A stretch of 64,000 bases of DNA from Serilophus lunatus (lineage: Eukaryota > Chordata > Aves > Passeriformes > Eurylaimidae). Positions 22,941-35,720 of the stretch are shown here, in pieces. The stretch's first letter is position 1. Every line of letters begins with the position of its first letter. The stretch covers positions 1 to 64,000 of the forward strand of contig VXBA01006136.1 of assembly GCA_013399895.1 (NCBI GenBank), read 5' to 3'. The notes under the pieces are model-generated. The model was not told where the DNA came from. It searched no databases and saw only the letters and a program-made list of their open reading frames with translations. The position numbers were made by a program, and so were the translations under genes.

Positions 22941-25490
22941 AAATATCTTGCTATAACTTACGCCACAGAAAAATAAAATTGGAGGGATGACACAAAAATA
23001 AGCTATATGATGCAGATAAGGAAGAAATTAGTCTTCAGCTGAAATCTGAAATGTTACAGACCAACATGCCATGTCCTAAAAGGCTTTGACAGGCCTCTCA
23101 TCAGCAAGGGTGTAATTTCCTTTCCTACCATATATTCTCTAAGTCACGGCTGCAGGACTTTCTTCTTTTAATATGGGTAATATGTTTGGTTTGCAATTTG
23201 GAGATGAGGCAGATCCTATGCAATGTGATCTGAACAGTGTCTGAAGCATCAATATTTGATCCAGTTTTGACCAAAAATGCTGCACTGGAGCTCAGGTGGT
23301 GGGTTGTGCAGGAAGGGGCAGGGGCTGGCAGCACTCACTGTGTGTGTCATGGAGCCGGAGTCCAGGTCTGTCTGTCAAAGGCCTGACTGGCACAGCCTTG
23401 TAGTCCAGCTTCAAAACCAGCTGTGTGTGTTTCAGTCACACATTTCAGTCATACGAACATGTGCCATAGTCATGTGTTCATGATTGCAAATAGGGGTGCA
23501 CATTCACAACTAATACTATTACTCATGTAACTGCTATTATTAAATTTATTTTTTTTAATTTCGATTTACAAATTTGAATTTGAAAGTGAGTGGAGAAAGA
23601 TGCTGGAACAACACATTCATCTATTCTTTTCATACTGTGTGTAACGTCACGTTAGACTTCCTATAAACCCATGTAGGTAAAGACATGGCTTTAACTGAGC
23701 CAGTGTAATGGCTTGTGCTGTCCTTCCTGGCAGGAGCTGTTTCAGTTACTCATTTCCAACTCCTGATTGTGGTCCAACAGCATGTGAGGTGGGTGACTGT
23801 GAAGGAGGATAGAGATACCCACTGGATACTTTTGATACAACCGTGAGACTGATGCAGTCGCCTCACGAAACCAACCTTCAGACCCACCTCCATTTCCCTA
23901 CATGAATTGACCTTTTTTTTGCTGCCAGATTTAGATTATTTACTACAGCTCTGTGTGTGTGAATCTGACCTGTTCTCCATGACAGGCTGTAGCAGGGAAG
24001 GTCAGAAGAACAGAGCTGAGCAAGAAACTTTAGCTTTCCCGGTCTTGCTCCTTGTTATGCAAGTAACATCTCTGCAGACTTGCATCACCGTGGTCAGTAG
24101 GGGTAAGTACAGGTCTGAAGCCATTCAAGCTGACAAATCTCTGACTCATCTCTCTATGGGAGTGATACACGTTAGTGAGGTCTTTGACAAAGGAAAGACA
24201 AAAGGGAATTTAACAAAATGTCATAATTAATTCAACAACATTTTAAATCACCAACTGCAATGTTATTCAATTTTGCAGAATGGAAGATTAAATAATTCAA
24301 TTTTTTCCAAATCTCATAGAGCAATTATTCAATTGAAAGCTCAAAAGTTCAGATCAATCTTCAGAAAAGTGTATTTCTAATGGACAGGATTTCTCTCAAG
24401 CCAAGAACATGCATTATCTCTGCAATGTTCTTTTCAAGCTTACAGCTCTAGAGAGGGCAATTTATTCATCTGTCAGATTTTATGCACTTCTTGCCAGGGT
24501 ATCATTTATATATTATTTCTCCAAAACAGAAAAAATATTTTTAGAAAGAGAGAGCAAGTGGAATAAAACCTTTAAATACAAATCAGCTGATTCAGAGCCC
24601 CTTCTCCATTTTCTATCTCCTTCAACCACATTGCCTTGTATTTACTCTTAAGTTAAACCAGTCAGATGAGCTTTTGCTCTCTGTGACAGAATTACAGAAA
24701 ACAGGATAAGCAGTTTATCCTTTCATTGTGCAAACCAGGCATCTCTTCCAAGCAGATGTATTAGCAAGTCACCACAGGCAGGTGCAGCCCAGGGATGCTC
24801 ACACCCAGCAGAAAGCCTGACTCGGGAGGGAAAGGAAGATCCTGCTGCATGGAAAGCACAGAGCAAGGGGCCCATAAGACTCTGTAATTCTGTTCTTCGT
24901 TCACTGTGTGAAGTATGTAGTTAATGAGACACCTACTGCTGCTAGTTTCTCTTCTCGTGCTCTGTATTGAAGGCTCATACTCCTTCTCTTTGCTCAGCAC
25001 TCACGTGTCTCCACATACCTACACACACACAGTTCCCCCACACTTCTAAGTCTAGAGCCAAGAGGAGGCTGTTAGTACAAACTTTTGGAACGCTAATGTG
25101 TGGGATCCTTTCCATTCAATGATATGTCAGCCTTAACTTAGAGAGCTCTGCAAGGAAATATTCCCTCCTCCTCCACTTCCACCTGACACACGAAGGCTGC
25201 TGCCACCACCAGGTCGCCCGGGACTTCCTTCATTAAGACCTTTTCTCCAATTGCTAAGAATCTCACTAAACTTTAAATATAGTGCTATGTGTCCCCAGTG
25301 AGTAACTATGGAAGGTTCCTTCTGTGATAGTTGGGACACTTCCTGGGAGATGGTGGCAGGTCACTGACAGCCTCTAAGTTTGAAGCAGGGTATTGCAACT
25401 TGTATAAAGAAGCTGCCAAAACATCTTGAAAATCTGAAGGTTGAAGCTGCTCAGGTGGGAACTGATGAAACTGAACTGCAATTTCCCAAG
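22941..25490. other. Intergenic region with an AT-rich motif array at about 24220-24340
   Basis: No gene or known repeat was recognised. ATTCAATT occurs three times at 24265-24272, 24295-24302 and 24327-24334, about 31 bp apart, in an AT-rich context with further homeodomain-like ATTA cores. A short CA run lies near 25021-25030. Confidence 0.45.
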
Positions 25491-25492
25491 TG

Positions 25493-25580
25493 TGTGGGGT
25501 TTTTTTTGTTTGGGTTTTTTTGTTTTGGTTTGAGTTTTTGTTTTGGGGGGTTTTTTGTTGTGTTGTTTTTTTTTTTTGTG
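25493..25580. repeat. T/G low-complexity tract
   Basis: An 88-bp stretch of alternating T runs and G runs (ggggtttttttttg, ttttggggggtttttt and similar). The lysine/asparagine-rich open frames on its other strand are composition artefacts. Confidence 0.85.
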
Positions 25581-25809
25581 CAAGGGCCGCATTAAGAGAA
25601 GAAATGGCTCTTAGCACCTTATCACTGCCTGCAGTGCTGTACAGAAAGGCCTGAAAGCAGAAAGACTGTCCTCCAGAGCTCCCAGTAACTTCCCTGCTCA
25701 GCCTGTCCTACTCCAAGGCAAAAATAAAATGTGGCTTCAGCGACAGGTGTATCGAATGAAGGACAAAGAGGTCGGGGACTGAGCAGTCACTGAGAAAAAT
25801 GTTTGAGGG

Positions 25810-26965
25810 ATGGAGGGCATTAATCTGTGACAGAAAGCCCGGGAGCTGCAGGAGGGCTGGGGCTGCAGGGGGCTGTTGGTCACAGATTAGGTCGAGGAGG
25901 CAGGTGACAAATGGGTGAGGAGATGAGGACTGAGGGTGGCCAGAGAAGGACGTGGATCCAGAGACGGGAGGGCTGGATCAGGGAAAAGACGCCCAGGTCT
26001 GTCACCATCAGAGGCTGGAGCGGAGTTGTGCCTCAGCCCTTCGCTGCCCTCCAGCACCTGGAAACGCCCTTATCGCGCAGACACACTCGCCCTCACCGCC
26101 GGCACATCCCGTGACTCTCCCCCACGAGATAACGCGTGTTCTCCACCCCTTTAGTTGCCCTTTTATCTTGCCTGAACACTTGGCAATTACACCTCCAGGT
26201 CTGCGCTACGAGCATTTACCATTATGTCCAACGCCGGGGCACACCAGAGCCATTCACTCTCTGCCACAGCCGCCTGCTCTCCCCAGAACCTGCTCCCAAG
26301 GCGAAATCGCTGCTGTTTCCACGCGTGTCCCCGCTGTTACAGCGCCAAGCAGAGCCCCGGCGCGGCCTGCCCCGGGGCTGGATGGAAAGCGGGACGATTT
26401 AAACCGGGGCGCTCCCGATGCTCGGCGCCCGACACGGCTCGGGCTCTTCCCTCAGGGCAGAGCCGCGGCTCCGCGGCGGCCGCGCAGGGACCCCGCCAGA
26501 GAACGGGAACCCCGTCATTCCACAGGGAACCTCGTCAATCCCCAGGGAGCCCCGTCAATCCCCAGGGAGCCCCGTCATTCCACAGGGAACCTCGTCAATC
26601 CACAGGGAGCCCCGTCAATCCCCAGGGAGCCCCGTCATTCCACAGGGAGCCCCGTCATTCCACAGGGAGCCCCATCAATCCCCAGGGAGCCCCGTCAGTC
26701 CACAGGGAGCTCCGTCATTCCACAGGGAGCCCCGTCATTCCACAGGGAGCCCCATCAATCCCCAGGGAGCCCCCTCAATCCCCCGGAGCCCCGTCAGTCG
26801 CGGACACCCCGCGCCCCGGGAGCGCAGGGTCCCCGCCCGGCCCTGAAGGGATCCGGGCCCGGGGGATGGAAGGCGGCGGAGAGCGGAGGGAGCCCGGGAC
26901 CAGCCCTGGAAAACCCGTGGAAAGCCTCGTGGTGCAGGGCACAGGCAGCGAACGAGCGCTGGTGG
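25810..26965. promoter_or_regulatory. Orphan GC-rich, CpG-dense island
   Basis: The sequence turns sharply GC-rich from about 25810. CpG is dense at 26040-26120, 26330-26520 and 26780-26960, in an otherwise AT-rich, CpG-poor neighbourhood. It lies about 12 kb past the MARCHF5 stop and 9 kb past the IDE stop, so it is not the promoter of either gene. It could be the promoter of an unannotated non-coding RNA, an enhancer-type island, or GC-rich repeat expansion raising local composition. All frames are open here simply because stop codons are rare in GC-rich DNA. Confidence 0.55.
26501..26799. repeat. Minisatellite, 15 copies of a 20-bp unit
   Basis: The unit is cMcagggagccccgtcaWtc with period exactly 20 bp from 26501 to 26780, and a final 19-bp copy to 26799. 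Variation is confined to a few positions (C/A at 2, A/G at 9, C/T at 11, G/A/C at 14, and A, T or G at 18). Units 2-4 and 5-7 form a 60-bp higher-order duplication with one difference. Units 8-9 and 12-13 are also a repeated pair. Because 20 is not a multiple of 3, each frame carries the same 20-residue pattern. Confidence 0.95.
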
Positions 26966-29900
26966 AGGAAGATAAGGACAGCACGCAGCTTTGCTCCTTG
27001 TAAAATACACATCCGGACTAGTTCTGCGATTTAAAAGGGATTTATTTTCTCTGATTAAGCATTTAAGGTTCTGTTTATAATCTGTAGAATCGTATAAACA
27101 CGATCTTCCTCAGCGGAGCAAAGAAAATAATTTTCATGCATAAAGGTGAGACGCACAACTCTTACATCGTTACAGGGAAGAACAGCAAACCTTGTATTTG
27201 TGTAGCACCAAGAAGAATTTTAATTACAGTGTGAAGGAAAGGTACCACGAAATCTTCTTGTTTCATGGTAAATCATTTAAGCTGATGTATATGCAGTTTT
27301 CCAAGAAATGAAAATTAAACTTTAATTTTTTAATGCAAAATATACCTGTTCAAAAACTTTACACTTTCTAAAAATCAAGATATTGTTACATATTTTCTTG
27401 CATAGCAAATTTTTTTTAAACTTTGAAACAGGTAAGAAAATTTAACCAAAAAAATCGAAACAAAAAAAACCAAAGCAAATGAACAAAAAAACCCTACCAA
27501 AAATTAACTCTTCCTTTCCTGGTCTTCCCTTCCCCCAATCTAGTCAAGTAGTAGGATGTAATTATTAAATAGGCATGACTACATCTTGAACTTGAACATT
27601 CCTCTGAAAATTAAGTATACAATCCTCCTCAATTACTCATGTGAATGAGTTCCACATCTATTGTCAAATGAATTACTTCTACTTGACAAGTGCCAGCTTA
27701 TCAAACAAGTGACTCAACAAGTGACCCAAAAATTCATACTTTAGGTCTTTCACTCTCTTGCATCACCATAAATAAAGCATCCAGTTCTGTTGTTCATTTT
27801 GAAGAGGAAGAACTAGATGTGACAGGCAATTTCAAACACGTGCACAGCTGTTACCTGGAGGCACAGGTAAGGGGCTGGAAATAGCACTAATTAGTGCACT
27901 GCAAATACTACAAAAGAGGAGATATAATTAAATTTCCTTTTTGACAAGGAAAAGGTAGTAACAATATTAAATCAAACAAAAGGAAAGACCTGTTGAGTAA
28001 GATTTGATGTAGTTGCTGTACAAGAACTGAACTGTACCGTTTGCCCAAGGCATCCAAGATGGCAAGGGGCCAGTAAAGACGGGATCACTCTCCTCTCCTG
28101 TTATCTTTAGTCATTCATACTTCCAGTACCAGGAAGAAACATTACATGTACCAGCGAGATGTCAGCCTGTGGATTCTGCAGTGCTATCCACTCCCATTAC
28201 ACTTCTCCACATTGTGCACTCTCTATCCTGCAATACCTGGACTGTGCACGTTGCTGCCAGTACACTGCTGGTATTGCGGGTACTGAGGGCACCTCAGCAT
28301 GTACAGTGAACCAGAAATTACCACCAGCATAAATAGTTTAAGTTTGCTCACTGTGTTATCCTTATAGTCTTGCTTATCATGAATCTACACCCCGTTTTTG
28401 AGGTGCAGTCCATTTTTTGAACAATTACCCCTTCTGCGTTGTTGGAAAATCAGATCTATTAAATCTTTCCACAGCTTTGAGAAGGTGCACTGTTTACTTT
28501 AGCCTAGGAAAAAGTGACAGATGAATTACACTGCAAATACATGCTCCACAAACATAGACATACAGTAACTTTTCACTTGCATGGTGGCTCCTGGGGATTT
28601 GCAAGGCAGCTCCTCTGGCATCTTTGTGACAGATCTGTCACAGGAGATCTCTGTGACATCACTGCCAAATTAAAGCTCAGTCCAACAAATTATGAAACTA
28701 TGGGACTCTGATTATTTCTACCCAAGACTAAGACCCTGCATGTGAATCTCAAAGCAAAAACATGAATGTTACAAGACTTCCAGGACTATCAACTATTACA
28801 AAAGTATTTAAGATTATTTAAAATGATGAGTCAGAGTTTATGCCAAAACTTGTTAAGAATACATATTTTATAATTTAAGGCTATCAATATACTACAAGGT
28901 AACACATTTAACTCCAGTTGTCAGGTCAACTTAAGTATTTAGTTACCAATTTTTTCAACTGCTTTTATTTTTTTGGTGTCTGTTTGGTAGAGAACGTAGA
29001 GCTAACAAAATCAGTGAGAAATTCTGCTAATTTAATTCTGTTGCTTTCAAAGGTCAAAGAAACAGACTGTTCAGATACTACAAGTTGTCCTGAAATTAAG
29101 GTCTTGTCTTCACTCTAAATTACTCAATTCAACATTTAAAAACCCCCTAACATATAATATTAGCTATACAGCACCACAGTTGTGCATTGGTATTTCACAC
29201 ACGTAACACATGACCCCCTTTCACAGGATTTTATAATTTATACACAATGACGTGACAGACAGACATGATTATCAGACAAGAAGTGCAAAATGGCATGCAA
29301 CTAGTTGCTTTCAACTTATGTGCATTATCCTTCTTTTCAACATTATTTTTATGAGATGGCTCACAGTGTGGGCCACCACCCCAGCTCACACTTACACTTT
29401 GTATACATTGAGCTTAATACAATCTTTTGCATTTCACATTCGTAACATCTTTAAACTAACAATTACTGACATTTATATTCAAGTGGACAATCCAAACTAC
29501 AAGCATTCTTTATATATGCATTCATCAAGTTACACAGAACTTACAAGCTATTCCACTCTAAGTATTCCACTCTTCCTACTTCCAGGAAAAGGCTGCATAA
29601 GGTACATTTTTATTAATTATTCACAGCAATAGAATCATGTTTTGCATAAATAAGCAGATCAGTCTCCTGCTGCAGTTGAGTAGCACCTGTTTTCAAATGA
29701 TTTCTGCAGTAGTTTTACTTGCTTAAATCTCCCATTTTGCTGAGCTCCAGCAGCAGTCGTGTGTGGCTTTCCAGGCGTGGACACACTGCAGGTGCCATCT
29801 TTTATAATTTTATGGATAAAGCTTGCCACAATTAGAAGATAAGCTCTAAACATAGCAAAAATATCCTAGAGCACACACATGCAGCCCACACATGGTGTGT

Positions 29901-32900
29901 GGCCTTGCTAAAGGGACACCAGTGACACTTCTGGCTGGTGTGGCAATGGGAATATGTGGCCACCTCACCTTGGTCAGAGAGATGTGACACAATGTGAGGT
30001 GAGTAGCAGTGTCTCTGTCTTTGAAGGTGACACACACAGTATCAGAACTAAACAATCAGCTTGTGGAGATGACAGATCCAGTTATACATACAGATTCCTG
30101 TGTTCCTAAAATACAATTAATGTTGCAGGATTGCCACAATTACTTTATTTTCCTACAATTTTATCTGGAAAATAGTATTAATCAAATCAGGGAACTGAAT
30201 TATCTGCATAGATGTTTTTTGGACTCCTGAAGCCTCACCCATTAACAGGTGTGTGCCAGTGGATGACACTGGTATCTCAGAGTCAAAACAAGTAACTTCA
30301 CTTGCAGGAAGTGGTTGTAAGAAAATTTTTTCCCCCTGGCACTACAGAAGGCTAGGAATGCACAAGTCTTAACAGGCTCAAAGTTACTGTAATGACAACA
30401 GGATAAAGTGAGATGATGTTGAACTGTTTGACAGCTGATGGGCATTCATCTTGCAAACTTCTCAGGATTTTACACACATGCACAAATAATCATTTGGATA
30501 AAAACCTGTCCTAGATTTACTTCATGCCAAAGACAGTTGGAAAGTTTGAAAAAAGACCACATCAACCATTTTTTGAGCACTATTGCTGCGAAATATTTAC
30601 ATATTTCTGATGTTTTAAACTAGTTCCAACATTGCCTTATCAGGTGCATCACTTTAATGCTATTCAGGCAATTTTTAAGACCTCTGTTCACATCCAAAAA
30701 TCTACATCTTCAAAGTCCAGTCTCGGTTTTTACTGACATTTGTACACAAGCACGTTTTCTACATTCAATATCCCAGATGTCTATTTTTGTACATGTTCTG
30801 AAATGACTCAGCCGTAGCAATTTAAAATGCATCAGTTATTGGTCTCTACATCTCCCTGGAACTCACAAGCAGCTCTCCATCTCTCTCTCCCATCACATGA
30901 TTCCATCCTTCACAACAGACTTCATAGAAAAAACAGGCTCTTCTATGCCACAACAGCGTTAGCTCAAGGTACCAAAACATGAACCTCATTTCCATCTTCT
31001 ATCAGAATCTTCCCTAACCTATTTTTCCTGCTTCCCAGGTCACTAACATAGGCTGAAGACTTCCTCATTCCCTTCTGTGGAACCTGTACTAATGTTGTAA
31101 GCATTCACCACCAGGGTATATCTGTGCGCGAGCCCACACCTACCATGGGACAGCCAGTTCTGTGTAGGGGTGGAGGGGAGGGCTGGAATGGGACCCTGAG
31201 TTCCAGCTGCTGCTCCAGTGAAATTTTACGCCTTTGGCAGTCACTAGGGAAGTACCATAATTCCTTGCTCTCCTTCTTGAAAGGGAAGCTGAGTGCACAT
31301 TGAAACTGTAACAGAAATCTGAAGCAGAAGGAAGCACATCTAACACACAATAAAGCGGTGGCAAATCCTCAGAAAGATGTAGGATTTAAACTTGGATGCC
31401 TCTCACTGGAGTTTTCCACTGGCTATACCTAGTTAACTTCCTTGCACTTGGAGCTGTGTATCTTCCCTCATCCATTACACAGTCAAAGAATTTAATTCAG
31501 GATTTTGCATCATACCACTAAAGAGAGTCTTAAAAGTTGACAGTGGGAAATGCTCAGCAGTGTGGTGTCTACCTTCTTTAATGCTGCAATTTTAGTTGAT
31601 AGCCTTGGGGTGGCTTAGAAATATTGATTTAAGAAGCCAGTCTAAAATTCTGTTTAGATGCTTGAGTTCAAATAAGTTGATTCACTTGTGACATTCTGCT
31701 GGGCCTTTGGCCTTACACAGTTTGTTCCTTTGAACTGCAATTCATATTTTAACCATTACCACTATATTCCACCCACAGCACACACTGTAACTTACAACTA
31801 TATTCTTTGAATGGTAAATAGCAATGTTTCAAATAAAAGCCTTTCAGCAGAATCTATATAGCCCAGACTTCTTAAAAAAAGATCTCTTCTTTAAAATAGC
31901 GCAGAGGTGCCTTGTATTAGTAACATTAAAAACTGATTTGAAAACAAAGTATTTCAGAGCTGGATTTGACTATCACATTAGGTATCAGCTCAAACAAAGT
32001 CCCTAGATGGCTCTGTGGATGACTGTATCAGTTAAATGGTCACATACTAAAAAAATATGGAAAAAACATAGGTAGAAGATATTTATTTTTTACCTTACAG
32101 CAGACCGATAGCAAAAGCATACTAACCAGTTAAGTGGGAGAGAAAAGGCAAAGTAAAATTCTGCTGATCTTGTTTTAAAACAAGAGCTGGATAATAATAG
32201 ATGAAGTTAGAGGTGTGCAATGCTTTCCTCCAGATGTTATGAACTGTGGAACACATCAGTAAGGGCTGCTCACTTTCAAGTGTGTCCAGTAATCAGAAAA
32301 AGCTCAAGCATTTTTTTATGGCTAGCACTAACAGCTAAACTTGGATAGCTTCGTTTTTTGCAAAAGACAGTCAAGTCAGCAAGTCAAGATTTACACCAAC
32401 CCCTAACAACAGAGTGGAGAGAGCCCTGGTGCTGGGGACAAATAATTTTCCGTGTGTGTTGTTGGCAATTTTTTCTCCACTGGGAGTACCAACCACTCTT
32501 CCCAATGCCAAGGACAAAATCTGTCTCCTTTAATGTTGCTAACTGTCATACCTTACTCCAAGGAGCCCCCTCAGAAGGGCCTGCTGACTTGTACCTTTGT
32601 GCTGCCAGAACGGACATTATTGACTACCAATCACACCCTCCTAACCTTTCAAAACATAATCTTCTGGTGTGCACAGAACAACAAAAAAATTACCAGGGAG
32701 AGTAATTTCTCAAAAGCAACGCTGTAAAGCTGCACTAGGTATGATTCAGTCTGGCTGCAGCAGCGCTCTACATTTACAATTTCATATTTGACAATTAAAA
32801 TTCTGTCTTGTGCAAATATTTCTACCTTTATATTATTAAGTTTTCATACACTCAGTGAGCAACAAAGGTGCATCTACCTAAAAGGTGTGGGATGTCACAT

Positions 32901-33100
32901 GGGGAAGTCCTCTGGAATTCCCTAGAAGTGCCTGGAAGCACTTTTGCAGCAATGGTACTCAGCCTAACTAGTCCAACTGGACAGTAGAAAAATCATAATT
33001 AATGTTTAATAAAAAACATGCACAGACTGATAGATGTAACATTACCAGTATGCAAAAAATTAAAATGAAACAAATTAAGAACTCCAAACATTAAATTCAG
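26966..33100. other. Intergenic region downstream of IDE
   Basis: Sequence becomes AT-rich immediately after the island. A minus-strand AATAAA (TTTATT at 27041-27046) sits exactly at the composition boundary. Short open frames throughout lack recognisable similarity. Parts could belong to an unusually long IDE 3' UTR or a non-coding transcript. Confidence 0.45.
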
Positions 33101-35624
33101 ATTGTTTATTGTAAACAGAATAACTCTAGCACTCTGTCATACTGGCTGTGTCACATGCACCCAATTCCACATCAACTGCTTAAAATAGCACTTGCAAAAA
33201 TTACAGTTATGTAATAATAATTTATGGTTTCTTACATAAACTAATTAACAAGCACTAAAATTGAATTACAGTGTATTCTAGGTAGTTCTTTATTGCTTGT
33301 AGACACTGCAGCTTTGGATCCATTAAAATGAACCCATTAGTATGCCTGAGTTTATCAAAATTTACTGCTATATCAACCTCAGAAACTGTAAAATGCTGGA
33401 GAACACTTAAAAGTAATTAAGAGTTGCTGGAAAACTACATTGGTTTCCATATCGAGTCACAGGAATTTGAAGTTCTACATTTTTTCCTCTGGAAAACATG
33501 ATTTTTGAGCTTGTGTTAAATACACTGCTATTCCAATTTATTTATATAATTTGTTAGAGTTGATAGTACTTCCATGAATATATATATCTATTTATTTTTA
33601 CACACAATAGAAGCCATTTCATTTTATTCACCGTAAGAGCGGCATGTTTAAATACTAAATCCCAAAATATATATTTTTATAATATGCTGTCAAAATTTTT
33701 AATATATATAATACAAATACATTTACTAAAGGAAAACTATAAACAAAAGTGAAATGCAAGAAGGCAAAAAGCCCATTTTATGCAAAAGATCCATGTGGTG
33801 AACAGACACATCCCTACTGGCTTGGCTTAGACTGTTTAATTGATTTTCTTCTCAGGCTAAAAAAAATGCTAGTTGCCTTTCTTGGCAACAGGTTACATCA
33901 CAAATTATCGCCAAATTTATTAAAAAGTTGTTGAAAAATGTACTGTTACCCTTTAAAACACCTTTTAAAAGCACCATATTTGTTCAACTAGAAGAGACTC
34001 TCAGATAAACCCAACTTAAGGCCTTTACCCTGTCATTTAATTTTCAGAGCCAGTGTAAGAACAAACAGTTTGCCGATTACAGGAACAGCCTCACTGACTA
34101 TACCAGGATTCTGATGTGTCACAGCCATGTGTCACATCAGGGCATCAGTTTCAGGTTCTTTTAATTAGAAGCAAATTCTCTCTGACATCCCCGATGAGCA
34201 GATTTTATATACTTGGCATACTGTCTCCTGTATGAATAATTACCCTCTATTTTTATGTATTGTAGAGATAGGAGAATGCAATACTCCTTATCTTTATCTA
34301 ACTGGGGCTGTCCCAAGCACAAAACCACTCTGCAGAAGTCGGTGAAGATCAGACCCCATATATTGTTCTATCATTTTACTAAATTATGGAATATATATTT
34401 ATAAATATACACACAACCAGTGTCTCAGCCTAATTCCTAATCCTTCTGAGTTTTGTGCAGCCTTCTTACCAGAAGTAGGAACAAACCTTTTGTGATGTAA
34501 CCTGGAGCACACACTGTGCTTGGCAGTATGTTAACCCAGCACTGCCCCAAATGCCTTCCTGAAGGACAAGAAGGACCCACACATGTATCAGAATAATGAT
34601 GTATCTGATTCATTACAGGGCCTGTATTTGACATTCAGCTGTTCTTGAGTGAAGAACTACTGTGTGTTTCAAGTTATTTGCACTAGTGAGTGCTTTGGTG
34701 GACTGAGACCTGACATAACAAATGAGGCAAGACAGACTAGAGTTCTCCATCAGTACACGCACAACTGAAAACAAAAAATTACACCAAATAAAGTATTTGA
34801 TATAGCAAATGGAAACAATTCACAGTAACACTGAAAAACTGAACAGGATATTGATAGCAGGAAGAGACTGGGACAAGAATTTTGAAGACAAAAAATAAAA
34901 TGCACTATTAAAGCGTTTCCAGCATTTTACTAGTTTTAATATAAAATGTCCCCAAATTTGTATAGAAAGATTAAAATCATGCCCTTATCTTCAGCTATTC
35001 TCATTAAGACAATTCTCTCAGTACTGTGTTGCCAAATTTCCTTTTTTTCCTCCCACTGGTCTTCATAAAACTTAAATAGAAAATATGTTGGTTGCACTAA
35101 GGATCAATTAAAAAAGTATCATTCAACATGTCACTTAAAAAAAAATGTGAAAGTCTCTATTTTTAAGAAAAATTGTTGACTCCATCCCAAAAAGGACTTA
35201 CTTTTCTCATGCCCTCCAGCTCCCAATAAGATAATTATTGGGATACTAAACAGTGTTTTTCAGGAGTAACAAGCACATTTCAAGCAATTTTGTTTGCTCT
35301 GGAGGGTTATTTAATCAAAATGAAAATTTGAGGGATATGCTATTTTAAAAATATACTGCATCTACAAGTTTATTATTATTGTTTCAGTTGATTTTGTTTT
35401 TCAACAGGCTGTCTGCAATATAAATGACACATGACCACAACTGATCTTCATATACTCTCTATCCCTAACACACAGCTAATGTCAAATGAACCAAGAAGGA
35501 ATCCGGGACTTTAGTAATGAACAGAACCATTTATCCTAATGAGCTTTAATAATTGTGTTCATCACGAAGTCCCCTGAAACCATGTCAGTTCCATCACTGG
35601 CATTTCTTCATCCATGGGGGTTCT
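33101..35624 (-). other. IDE: IDE 3' UTR region with candidate poly(A) signals
   Basis: AT-rich sequence directly after the IDE stop on the minus strand. AATAAA on that strand (TTTATT on plus) occurs at 35369-35374 (about 250 nt after the stop), 33591-33596, 33537-33542 and 33105-33110. The last is followed on the minus strand by GT-rich sequence and would give a UTR of about 2.5 kb, in line with the long IDE mRNA known in mammals. The real end is not established. Confidence 0.5.
33105..33110 (-). terminator. IDE: Candidate distal IDE poly(A) signal
   Basis: AATAAA on the minus strand with T/G-rich sequence just downstream. It is chosen as the distal candidate from position and context only; 35369-35374 is a plausible proximal alternative. 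Confidence 0.35.
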
Positions 35625-35720
35625 TCACAGTTTTGCAGCCATGAAATTGATATGTGGTTTCACCAGTGGAAAGAGCGGCAGACTGCGCTTGAATTCTGTC
35701 ATATTTTCAATCACACTTGG
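35625..35720 (-). CDS. IDE: IDE exon 25: C-terminus with peroxisomal signal AKL
   Basis: Encodes residues 989-1019 and the stop (TGA, plus-strand tca at 35625-35627). The peptide begins PSVIENMTEFKRSLPLFPLV and ends in Ala-Lys-Leu, a type 1 peroxisomal targeting signal known for IDE. The acceptor is cttctttgcag read on the minus strand. Confidence 0.96.
   Translation of the reverse strand, partial: PSVIENMTEFKRSLPLFPLVKPHINFMAAKL

Noticed and set aside
25306..25617. Lysine/asparagine/threonine-rich minus-strand frames
   Set aside because: Produced by the T/G low-complexity tract at 25493-25580.
26501..26799. CRISPR-like array
   Set aside because: The repeats are directly adjacent with no unique spacers, in a vertebrate nuclear genome; it is a minisatellite.
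25952..27034. 360-codon plus-strand open frame (with two overlapping long frames) across the CpG island
   Set aside because: All three frames are open because the DNA is GC-rich and the 20-bp repeat gives the same 20-residue pattern in each frame. The proline/serine-rich product matches no known family and has no codon or splice support.
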